Assembly (NCBI GenBank): GCA_038380435.1
Contig: JAWZYU010000008.1
Location: 75,964,020 to 76,028,019, forward strand
DNA length: 64,000 bases
Reading direction: 5' to 3'
From: Ryuthela nishihirai
Lineage: Eukaryota > Arthropoda > Arachnida > Araneae > Heptathelidae
The position numbers were made by a program, and so were the translations under genes. A model generated the notes under the pieces. It did not search any database. It was not told the origin of the DNA and saw only the letters and a program-made list of their open reading frames with translations. How positions within the stretch are numbered: position 1 is the stretch's first letter; each line of letters begins with the position of its first letter. Shown piece after piece: positions 47,099-55,889 of the stretch.

Positions 47099-47352
47099 CA
47101 CTAGAAGAAGGACTACCCCGCAGTAACTGTTTTAAAAGACTGTCCCGCAAAAAATACCATAGGGTAAAAAAATTAATAAAAGGAGTAAAATCTGACTTAA
47201 AAATAAATTATTTGTAATTATGAAATGATATTGAGGTGTAATATGGTCTGTAGGGATGACATATAAGACCCGCTTTAGAACACGCAACAGACATTCGGTA
47301 CCTCACCCTGGAAAACGTTTTATTGACGAATCACTCTCAGCAGTGAAAAATT
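47099..47352 (+). repeat. ~250-bp module, copy 1 of left arm
   Basis: CTAGAAGAAGGACTACCCC, then GTAACTGTTT, GGGTAAAAAAATTAATAAAA and ACGTTTTATTG. It recurs at 48683-48925 ahead of the second histone-like frame and is mirrored twice in the right arm (about 54850-55068 and 56385-56635). It looks like a duplicated upstream region. Confidence 0.8.
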
Positions 47353-47495
47353 TTTCGAAGTCTCTAATCTTTCATCTGTGTCAACAATTGCGTGGTACGA
47401 ATTGACCTTCCTTCAAATCATACGATGGGGTCGCTTATCGATGGGTGCAATCGGACTTTCAACATATCATGCGACACACGGTCCTGGTGCAATCA

Positions 47496-47713
47496 CTTAT
47501 CAGTATGGGTTCAAGAGGACGAGTGCAGACGCTGCCACAGTGTTTACATTTGGTGCCGATAAGAATGTGCATTTTAATATTTACAACTCGGCAGTGGTCA
47601 CTTATCGATGTCAGCAATCGCACAATATAAATTTGATCTTACAACTTATCGGTCTGGGGGTCAAGAGGACGAGTGCAGAGCACTCCACAGTGTTTGCATT
47701 TGTTGCTGATAAG
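47496..47713. repeat. Two iterons bounded by CTTATC and GATAAG
   Basis: 47496-47563 and 47645-47713 share CAAGAGGACGAGTGCAGA and CCACAGTGTTT; each starts CTTATC and ends GATAAG. Two further CTTATCGATG sites lie at about 47426 and 47594. They sit upstream of the TATA box of the H2B-like gene. A 148-codon frame across them (47378-47824) mirrors the repeat and is probably not a protein. Confidence 0.65.
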
Positions 47714-47833
47714 GTTTTTAAAATAGAAGCTAAGTCAATAACACGGTTGCACTATAGCTCCCGAGATTGGTCACCAGATGTAAGACCACCCGACTTTGGT
47801 CATGTTGCAAAATGTATCAGATAGCGGTGGCTG

Positions 47834-47841
47834 TATATAAA
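47834..47841 (+). promoter_or_regulatory. TATA box of H2B-like gene A, left arm
   Basis: TATATAAA, followed 28-30 bp downstream by an initiator-like GTCATTC (47861) and 94 bp further by the ATG. Layout is that of a compact RNA polymerase II promoter. Confidence 0.75.
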
Positions 47842-47934
47842 CACTGCAGCTTCACTAGCTGTCATTCTGCTGTCAGAAGTTTCACTGTTAGTCACAAGTT
47901 CTGCTCTTAGTTTTCAAGTCTCTCTTTGGTCACT

Positions 47935-48276
47935 ATGGAGAAAACCACCTTGTCATTCAGTGAAGTTGTTCGCTCTATACTCGTGAGTGTCGGTGAGTCG
48001 TGAGTTCGTGAGTACCAGAAAGCCATATTGTATGAAGAATGCCTGCAGATTGTGATGAATATATTGACTGAAAAAATCTTATGAGCTCTGAGCATCGTGT
48101 GTGATGGTGAGACCATCACCATAGAACCGCATGTAGTGGCTCACGAATATTTATGCAGAGTGTGCTTTGACAAAGAAGCGGAATTAAAACACGCTAAAAA
48201 CATGGACTATGGAGCTGTGGTGGAGGATGCTATGACCTCAATAGAGATAGCTAACATCGTTGAAGTTGTAGCATAA
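47935..48276 (+). pseudogene. H2B-like histone gene A, left arm (broken)
   Basis: Starts MEKTTLSFSEVVRSILV. SFSxxVxxILxxV matches the spacing of the first H2B helix (SYSxxVxxVLxxV). In a shifted frame QIVMNILTEKI matches IMN-x5-IF of helix 2, and ETITIE plus HEYLCRVCFDKEAELKHA matches TIT...R...E.A.KHA of helix 3 and the C-terminal helix. Frameshifts and stops (after about codon 22 and after EKIL) break this copy, and it has a 12-bp insertion near ITIEPH. The N-terminal tail is almost absent and the end is acidic. The gene is followed by a histone stem-loop. If real, its product would pair with an H2A-type partner in chromatin. Confidence 0.68.
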
Positions 48277-48294
48277 CAAGAGAAAAAAAGAAAA

Positions 48295-48310
48295 GGTTCT
48301 TTTCAGAACC
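48295..48310 (+). terminator. Histone mRNA 3' stem-loop, left arm
   Basis: GGTTCTTTTCAGAACC: a six-base-pair stem with a TTTC loop, matching the metazoan replication-dependent histone consensus, 18 nt after the stop. It has an A-rich 5' flank, ACTTCA 3' flank, and a purine stretch GAAAGGA about 20 nt downstream, where the U7-binding element is expected. Confidence 0.88.
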
Positions 48311-48682
48311 ACTTCATTTGTGTCGAAAGGATTACCTATCGTACAGTTTCTGTTCACAAGTCTTACTTCTCTATCTACACGTTTCTTCTATATCTCTACA
48401 TTTGATTCCCAGTTACCCGGTTAACAGAGTATATTTTTAGGGTGTTTAACCTTCAGTTAAAATGATAATTTCACACACTATGTTAGGATTAACAACTCTT
48501 ATAGCGTATAAGTAGTTTTTGTTGCTAGGATCCCTCTCCACTTTTAAAATTTAGATCTTACACATTCTTGCAAACCCGACAGTCTTTTCCTATAATATAC
48601 GTATTTTTAGAACCGTTGTAAAGTCCGTTTTAATCAACACTTATTTCTTTTAATCCCGCGACTATTGGTTGTCGCATTTTTA

Positions 48683-48925
48683 CTAGAAGAAGGACTACCC
48701 CACAGTAACTGTTTAACTGCCCCGCAGAAAATAAAAAATGCTATTGGGTAAAAAAATTAATAAAAATTAATAAAAGAAAAAAAAAATCTGATTTTATTCG
48801 TCATTATGAAAAATATTGAAGGTAATAGGGTCGACCTAAAAGACCCGTGTTCAGATCCTCACCCCAGACCACGTTTTATTGCCGGATGGTTTTTAACAAA
48901 AGTCCTACGAAGTTAAAAACTCCCC
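48683..48925 (+). repeat. ~250-bp module, copy 2 of left arm
   Basis: Second direct copy, same word order as 47099-47352. It ends just before the H2B-like frame B. Confidence 0.8.
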
Positions 48926-48961
48926 CCGTTACGCGACATGGTTTAAAAATACTTATTATGG

Positions 48962-49189
48962 ATGTATCCTCAGTACATGATGCAAACTCTTTCCTAGGAA
49001 GTAACGCTACTCGAAGAAAAATCAGCTATGGGAGTAATCATTAATCTACAAGCACTCGCACAGTTTATAAAAATCGTCTCTTCCACCGTTATCGGCGAAC
49101 GATTTCCAACGTTTATCGGTTCCACTTTTCTATAGCAGAATGCTATAGAAAGTAAGAATGATAAAAGTAGAATTCATACGTTTCCGTAA
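48962..49189 (+). pseudogene. H2B-like frame B, left arm (decayed)
   Basis: Reads MYPQYMMQTLS, stop, EVTLLEEKSAMGVIINL and QALAQFIKIVSS. AMGxxxN and the distance to an upstream YxxxxxL pattern resemble helix 1-helix 2 of H2B. The third-helix region is largely deleted here but kept in the right arm. It has no canonical histone stem-loop. Assignment tentative. Confidence 0.45.
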
Positions 49190-49221
49190 AAAACTTTAGT
49201 TCCAACATGAGTTAAAGGAGT

Positions 49222-49521
49222 ATGGTTCGACTCACTTTGAGAAGAGCAGTCGCTCCGTCCAAAAGCCTAATGAGAAAGTTAAATAATGACATAACGAAAT
49301 GTTGAGAACAACGGAAATCCCTTTTAGTGGGCCTTCGGATCGTAAGTTATCGCATTCTCCAAGCGATAACTTCTGATTTTAGAAGGTCGTCATTGCAATT
49401 AAAGAATGTAGCGGTTACAGGGGAATAGGATTTGAACTCGTACATTAGAAAAGGGAACAATTGTTAATGTCATAAGAAATGTGTGACGTATAATTCAGTG
49501 GAAAAACTTAATACCAAAATC
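49222..49521 (+). pseudogene. H3-like frame C, left arm (decayed)
   Basis: From an ATG: MVRLTLRRAVAPSKSLMRKL, a basic tail; one stop (codon 28); then SLLVGLRIVSYRILQAITSD with F following, which fits the H3 pattern RLVxxIxxDFK. Further LQLKNVAV, a stop, then SYI and NNC.CHKKCVT with the spacing of NLC..H.KRVT in H3. Tail is about 25 residues shorter than H3. The pattern is conserved in the right arm, where codon 28 is open. Could be chance in part; a profile search is needed. Confidence 0.45.
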
Positions 49522-49529
49522 TTTAGCAT

Positions 49530-50450
49530 TATTCCCGGCGTCCTTTGTTAGGTGATAGTATCAACATCCTTATACGTTCTCACTTCAAATTTTCAAATGA
49601 CATTCGGGGTAGTTATCACTTAAGTTTCAACGTTTATTTTTTCCAACCGCAATAATGCGCAGTTTCTGTGGAACTCTGGTGACTTCGATGCAAAGGACGA
49701 TCTTTCTCACACTAACGATACAGCAGTGCACTAAAAAACAAACCTGGAACCCCACAGAAAATAAAGATTTGAACAAAAAAGTCATTAAACCCGTGAATGG
49801 ACCTATGTGAAATGTAATGTACTGAGCTTGACAACATTAATATAGATAGGAATCCTCGCTTGTTTTCTCTATACCATCATAAATTGAGAAACCTCGATGC
49901 TTGAGAAATTATCAAAGATGAATACAGCTCTGTAAAGTTCTGACCACACAGTCTTCTGAGTTCATTCTGCTGTAGATGTCTAATTCTGTCAGGATCACAA
50001 GGGATGTTTTACACATTCAAGGACTTTATCTGACATTCGTTAATCAAAGTGTCTATCTACGCATCAGACTCATCATTACACCAACAAACTACCTATCCAT
50101 AGGTTGTGTAAGCATTTAGAATGAAAAACTGATTGCAAGTTGTTTCACTGTCATAGAGATAAACTAACTCTTCAGATGCATGTTTCTCATTATGTATTCT
50201 TTGCTTTCTCTCATACAATACTCCTATCTCAAACACTGATACATCTACTACCTAAGTGTATATTTATTTTCATAGCACTATTTGCAGAAAGAGGTAAAAT
50301 CGCAAGCATCTGAGTCAGATTATTATTTTTTCCATATATCTTCTAATTCTTTACGTTGAAAATCTCACATTAGCCTGAAATGGAGAGTACTTTACCTCCG
50401 ATACAGCTATAAGTTATGATGGCCAACAGATTTAAATCTATCTCATAGAC
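49530..50450. other. Left-arm inner region without assigned gene
   Basis: Matches 53000-53945 of the right arm in reverse. A short frame in the right-arm copy (53733-53924, minus) has HFKFSNDIRG, vaguely like the start of H4 (HRKVLRDNIxG), but the rest does not fit well. Confidence 0.3.
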
Positions 50451-50454
50451 AGTA

Positions 50455-50628
50455 GGTTAGTTATTTCTGATCTAACAAAGCCAAGGTTTGAGATCCATAG
50501 TAAGACATGAACGTTTGTGTTGTTTTCCTGCAAAGATCCCGACATCCTCTCACCACTTCTACGGGGTCGTACGAAAAAATCCTGTAACTGTTATGACAAT
50601 TAGCTGCGTGAAGGCGTATTTACTTTTA
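50455..50628 (+). repeat. Old SINE1 inside left arm
   Basis: GAACGTTTGTGTTGTTTTCCTGC and neighbouring words follow the SINE1 body; strongly diverged. The mirror copy in the right arm (52775-52932) shows it was present before the arms were duplicated. Confidence 0.7.
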
Positions 50629-51039
50629 AAGCAAAGACACACTAATTTCGGACTCGCTAGCTAGAGAACGATATACTAACTTGCTAAAGTTTGATTTTAA
50701 CGATCAGATAGTGTATACATCACCACTTTTTTAGTTCATAGTAATAACTTCCAACTTTTAAAGGAAATATTGTCTCATTATAAGCGATTTCATAGAAAGA
50801 GATACGCACTCTATGCTTCACATTTAAATCTATAGAGATAACGATCGCTACCGATGGAACACATCTGCGAAAAACGCTATGATCGGGTTTGAGAAAGATT
50901 TTTAGCCCATGGGGGACCATCTTTGATATCAGAACCTACATGAAAGTTATACTGTTTGGGTTTGACAAAGATTCTTTAGTTCACAGGACACCGCATTACA
51001 GTAAAGCACACTGTTTTGTGCATATGTCTGTCTATATGC

Positions 51040-51300
51040 CTGTTTCTGTGTGTGTGTGTGTGTTTGTGTCTATGTGAAAATATGTATGTTTCTAAGAAAT
51101 GTGTGTATGTGTAGGTGTGTGCATATATGTCAAGATGTAACTGTGTCTTCATGTTTGTTTCTTTCTCGGTGTGTGTGTGTGTGTGTTTCAGTGAATCATG
51201 TATGTGTGCATATGTGAGTGTGTGTATGTTCATGTATGTTTCTCTATATGTATATGTTTTCGTGCGTGTGCGTATGTGTTAAGATGTCTATATGCACATT
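51040..51300. repeat. (TG)n-rich low-complexity tract, left arm
   Basis: Runs of TGTGTG mixed with TATG; open frames across it are artefacts. The mirror (CA)n tract at 51920-52360 is longer because of a local duplication of ATACACATACAGAGAAACGA. Confidence 0.9.
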
Positions 51301-51385
51301 GTTCACATGCAAGAATAAACACATTGTCTTACAGACACTTGCTTGCTACAGAAGAAGCTAACAATTTAAAACGAGACTAGTAGTT

Positions 51386-51847
51386 ATGCAAAATATTTCA
51401 TCACAGATCTTAACTTGAATACTCATATTTCAGGAGATGTAAGGATTTTTCTTCAACACGTTCGAATATTTTTTTGAGCATGACTGTCTTACTTTACGTC
51501 TTACGTTACGTTTCCTGTCAGATGTCTCGTAACGCGCAAAACGTGTGTGTTTTTTGCTAATACAGAAGAGGACATACAACCGAGAATATTTCAAACTTAG
51601 AATAACACAACATCCTGATGCATTAAGAATGAAGTGGAGGGATACTAACAACTGAACCATGATCTGAAACGATCGAAATCCTGTTGTTTCGCGCAAGGGG
51701 GCGAAGGGTGATAAAACGTAATACTCCTGAAAAAATCCTTGTACCATAAAAGGTCCTCTTTTTTGAAACAACTGGATTTCCCTTTTCAGATTATTACATG
51801 TTTTAACACCCTTCACCACCCTTGCACGAAACAACAAGGATTTTTTA
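51386..51847. other. Centre of the palindrome
   Basis: 51386-51678 exists only on the left side. 51679-51738 and 51780-51846 are again inverted copies (GTTGTTTCGCGCAAGGG faces CCCTTGCACGAAACAAC), leaving a true spacer of about 40 bp around 51760. The 135-codon minus frame at 51430-51837 spans both and looks incidental. Confidence 0.75.
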
Positions 51848-52774
51848 AAGTTTTAAATTGTTTTCTTCTGTAGCAAGCAAGTGTCCGTAAGACAATATGT
51901 TTATTCTTGCATGTGAACAAACACACACGCACACATGCGATAATATATACACATAAAGATGAAACACATACAGACACTTAACACCTACACACACACACAG
52001 AGAGAAACAAACATGAAGATGTATACACATACAGAGAAACGACTATGTGCATAAAAACATAAAGACGTATACACATACAGAGAAACGACTATGTGCATAC
52101 AGACATCTTAACACATACGCACATGCACGAAACATATACATATAGAGAAACATACATGAACATACACACACTCACATACGCCCACATACACGAGTCACTG
52201 AAACACACACACACACACCGAGAGAGAAACAAACATGAAGACACAGTTACATCTTGACATATATGCACACACCTACACGTACACACATTTCGTAGAAACA
52301 TACATATTTACAGATAGACACAAACACACGCACACACGCACACACAGAGAAACAGACATACAGACAGACATACGCACAGAACAGTGTGCTTTACTGTAAT
52401 GCGGTGTCCTGTGAACTAAAGAATCTTTCTCAAACCCAAACAGTATAACTTTCATGTAGGTTCTGATATCAAAGATGGTTTCCCATGGGCTAAAAATCTT
52501 TCTCAAACCCGATCATAGCGTGTTTTTTCACAGATGTGTTCCATCGGTAGTGATCGTTATTTTTATAGATTTAAATGTGAAGCATAGAGTGTGTACCTCT
52601 TTGTATGAAATTGCTTATAATGAGACAATATTTCCGTTAAAAGTTGGAAGTTATTACTATGAACTAAAAAAGTGGTGATGTATACACTATATGATCGTTA
52701 AAATCAAACTTTAGCAAGTTAATATATCGTTCTCTAGCTAGCGAGTCCGAAATTAGTGTGTCTTTGCTTTAAAA

Positions 52775-52932
52775 ATAAATACGCCTTCACGCAGCTAATT
52801 GTCGTAACAGTTACAGGATTTTGGGAACTTGGCAGGAAAACAACACAAACGTTCATGTCTTACTATGGATCTCAAACCTAGGCTTTGTTAGATCAGAAGT
52901 AACTAACCTACTGTCTATGAGATAGATTTAAA
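52775..52932 (-). repeat. Old SINE1 inside right arm
   Basis: Mirror of 50455-50628 (AGGAAAACAACACAAACGTTCATG on the plus strand in part); same damage. Confidence 0.7.
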
Positions 52933-53949
52933 TCTGTTGGCCATCATAGCTTATAGCTGTATCGGAGGTAAAGTACTGTCCATTTCAGGCTATTGTGAGA
53001 TTTTCAATGTAAAGAATTAGCAGATATATGGAAAAAATAATAATCTGACTCAGATGCTTGCGATTTTACCTTTTTCGGCAAATAGTGCTATGAAAATAAA
53101 TATACACTTAGGTAGTAGATGTATCAGTGTTGGAGATAGGGGTATTGTATGAGAGAAAGCAAAGAATACATAATGAGAAACATGCATCTGAAGAGTTAGT
53201 TTATCTCTATGACAGTGAAACAACTTGCAATCAGTTTTTCATTCTAAATGCTTACACAACTTGTGAACCAGAGAGGTAGTTTGTCTGTGTAATGATAAGT
53301 CATTAATGTTTGATGCGTAGTATATTTTGTAGATAGACACTTTGATTAACGAATGTCAGAAAAAGGGAAAGTCCTTGATTGAATGTGTAAAACATCCCTT
53401 GTGATCCTGACAGAATTAGACATCTACAGCAGAATGAACTCAGAAGACTGTGTGGAGAATTAAACTTTAGAGAAGTCTATTCATCTTTGATAGTTAAATG
53501 AATCATTTCTCAAGCATCGAAGTTTCTAAATTTATGATAGTATAGAGAAAACAGTTGTGGAAGTCAATCCCTCTCTATATTCATGCTGTCAACCCTCAAG
53601 CTCAGTACATTACGTTTCACATATTTTTGTCAATCAGATCAGTCCCTTCACGGTTTTAATGACTTTTTAGTTCAAATCTTTATTGTCTATGGGAAATGCA
53701 TGAACCAGGTTTGTTTTTACCAAAGTGCATCGTCATATCGCAAGTGTGAGAAAGGTCGCCCCCTGCACCATTTTTTGCATCGAAGTCACCAGCTTTCCAC
53801 AGAAACTGCGCATTATTGCGGTTGGAAAAAAATAAAAGTAGAAACTTAAGTGATAACTACCCCGAATGTCATTTGAAAATTTGAAGTGAGAACGTATAAG
53901 GATGTTGATACTATCACCTAACAAAGGACGCCGGGAATAATGCTAAAGA

Positions 53950-54492
53950 TTTTGGTATTAAGTTTTTCCACTGAATTATACGTTACACATTTCTTATGAC
54001 ACTAACAATTGTTCCTTTTTCTAATGTACGAGTTCATATCCTATTCTCCCTGTAACCGCTACATTCTTTAATTGCAATGACGACCTTGTAAAATCAGCAG
54101 TTATCGCTTGGAGAACGTGATAACTTAAGATCCGAAGGGCCACTACAAGGGTTGGGTTGGGTTGTTTTACCTCTGAGCGGCACTTTTTTGCTCACCACGG
54201 GTTAAATGGCCAGGCCACATGGACCCCGAAGGCTCAGAGAAGGTTGGGAGAGGGGACCCACTGGAACAGCTGTTGGGAGACAGATGGTAGCCTCCCATCA
54301 AGGCCATCCAGCATGTTCTTTAACGTGCACAGGGTGTATAGCTCCCGCACACGAGGCCACGGCTTAGCGTCCTATCCGACAGACGGCGGTTCTGAATTTC
54401 CGTTGTTCTGAACATTTCGTCATGTCATTATTTAACTTTCTCATTAGGCTTTTGGACGGAGCGACTGCTCTTCTCAAAGTGAGTCGAACCAT
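53950..54492 (-). pseudogene. H3-like frame C, right arm, split by SINE2
   Basis: Mirror of 49222-49521. The start and basic tail are open past the codon that is a stop in the left arm, then a SINE2 fragment (54151-54390) interrupts. The RILQAIT and NNC/CHKK blocks lie beyond it, with one extra base shifting the frame. Confidence 0.45.
54151..54390 (-). repeat. SINE2, 5' truncated, right arm only
   Basis: Minus strand, from the 3' end to GGCGG in the body. Absent from the matching place in the left arm (about 49318-49330), so it was inserted after the arms separated. Confidence 0.92.
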
Positions 54493-54523
54493 ACTCCTTT
54501 AACTCATGTTGGAATTAAGTTTT

Positions 54524-54785
54524 TTACGGAAACGTATGAATTCTACTTTTAGCATTCTTACTTTCTATAGCATTCTGCCGCACAGTCTTTACCCTGTAAA
54601 AGCATGTAAGTGACGCTGCAACGTGAATTTCGTCAGCGTCCCACGTTCGCCGATAAATGGTGGAAGAGACGATTTTTATAAACTGTGCGAGCGCTTGTAG
54701 ATTAATGATTACTCCCATAGCTGATTTTTCTTTGAGTAGCGTTACTTCCTAGGAAAGAGTTTGCATCATGTACTGAGGATACATC
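54524..54785 (-). pseudogene. H2B-like frame B, right arm
   Basis: Minus strand. KEKSAMGVIINLQALAQFI, then DADEIHVAASLTCFY and VRQNAIESKNA. These parallel KAMGIMN, REIQTAVRL and LAKHAVSEG of H2B, with a shorter link between helices 2 and 3. It shares with the left arm the stop after MMQTLS, so the damage is older than the inverted duplication, or the true reading uses an unrecognised intron. Confidence 0.48.
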
Positions 54786-55437
54786 CGTAATAAGTATTAT
54801 TAAACCATGTTGCATAATGGGGGAGTTTTTAATTTCGTAGGACTTTTGTTAAAAACCATCCGGCAGTAAAACGTGGTCTGGGGTGAGGATCCGAACACGG
54901 GTCTTTTAGGTCGACCCTATTACCTTCAATATTTTTCATCATGACGAATAAAATCAGATTTTTTTTTCTTTTATTAATTTTCATTAATTTTTTTACCCAA
55001 TAGCATTTTTTATTTTCTGCGGGGCAGTTAAACAGTTACTGTGGGGTAGTCCTTCTTCTAGTAAAAATGCGACAACCAATAGTCGCGGGATTAAAAGAAA
55101 TAAGTGTTGATTAAAACGGACTTTACAACGGTTCTAAAAATACGTATATTATAGGAAAAGACAGTCGGGTTTGCAAGAATGTGTAAGATCTAAATTTTAA
55201 AAGTGGAGAGGGATCCTAGCAACAAAAACTACTTATACGCTATAAGTCCTACTGTTAATCCTAACATAGTGTGTAAAATTATCCTTTTAACTGAAGGTTA
55301 AACACCCTATAAAATTTACTCTGTTAAACGGGTGACAGTGAATCGAATGTAGAGATATAGAAGAAACGTGTAGATAGAGAAGTAAGACTTGTGAACAGAA
55401 ACTGTACGATCGATAATCCTTTCGACACAAATAAAGT

Positions 55438-55453
55438 GGTTCTGAAAAGAACC
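55438..55453 (-). terminator. Histone mRNA 3' stem-loop, right arm
   Basis: Exact mirror of 48295-48310; stem, loop and flanks unchanged, 18 nt after the stop. Confidence 0.88.
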
Positions 55454-55471
55454 TTTTCTTTTTTTCTCTTG

Positions 55472-55788
55472 TTATGCTACAACTTCAACGATGTTAGCTA
55501 TCTCTATTGAGGTCATAGCATCCTCCACCACAGCCCCATGGTCCATATTTTCAGCATGTTTTAATGCCGCTTCTTCGGCAAAACACACTCTGCATAAATA
55601 TTCGTGCAGTTCTATGGTGATGGTCTCACCATCACACACAATGCTCAGAGCTTGAAAGATTTTTTCAGTCAATATATTCATCACAATCTGCAGGCATACT
55701 TCATACGATATTTCTTGTATGAGGGGATACCGACAGTCACGAGTATAGAGCGAACAACTTCACTGAATGACAGGGTGGTTTTCTCCAT
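55472..55788 (-). pseudogene. H2B-like histone gene A, right arm (best copy, one frameshift)
   Basis: Better preserved partner of 47935-48276. Starts MEKTTLSFSEVVRSILVTVG; after one frame change near 55700 the rest is open (70-codon frame 55472-55684) with IVMNILTEKIFQAL, ETITIELHEYLCRVCF, EEAALKHAENM and the acidic end IEIANIVEVVA. IMN-x5-IF, TIT, R and E.A positions match H2B; helix 2 is about seven residues shorter than canonical. Total about 105 codons against about 125 in ordinary H2B, the difference mostly the missing tail. TATA box and stem-loop flank it. Confidence 0.72.
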
Positions 55789-55881
55789 AGTGACCAAAGA
55801 GAGACTTGAAAACTAAGAGCAGAACTTGTGACTAACAGTGAAACTTCTGACAGCAGAATGACGGCTAGTGAGGCTGCAGTG

Positions 55882-55889
55882 TTTATATA
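55882..55889 (-). promoter_or_regulatory. TATA box of H2B-like gene A, right arm
   Basis: Mirror of 47834-47841 (TATATAAA on the minus strand), 94 bp before the ATG. Confidence 0.75.

Noticed and set aside
47378..47824. 148-codon open frame in the left arm as a protein with two KRTSA repeats
   Set aside because: The frame spans iterons whose repeat explains the protein repeat. It runs up to the TATA box of the H2B-like gene and is not kept as one open frame in the right arm.
50720..50920. 66-codon frame (ends YYYELKKW) present in both arms
   Set aside because: Open in both arms, but amino-acid changes are as frequent as expected from neutral divergence and a codon is inserted; no domain seen.
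51430..51837. 135-codon minus-strand frame at the palindrome centre
   Set aside because: It crosses from unique sequence into the inverted part; no domain and no counterpart.
50976..52300. His/Thr- and Val/Cys-rich proteins across (TG)n and (CA)n tracts
   Set aside because: Microsatellite translation artefacts.
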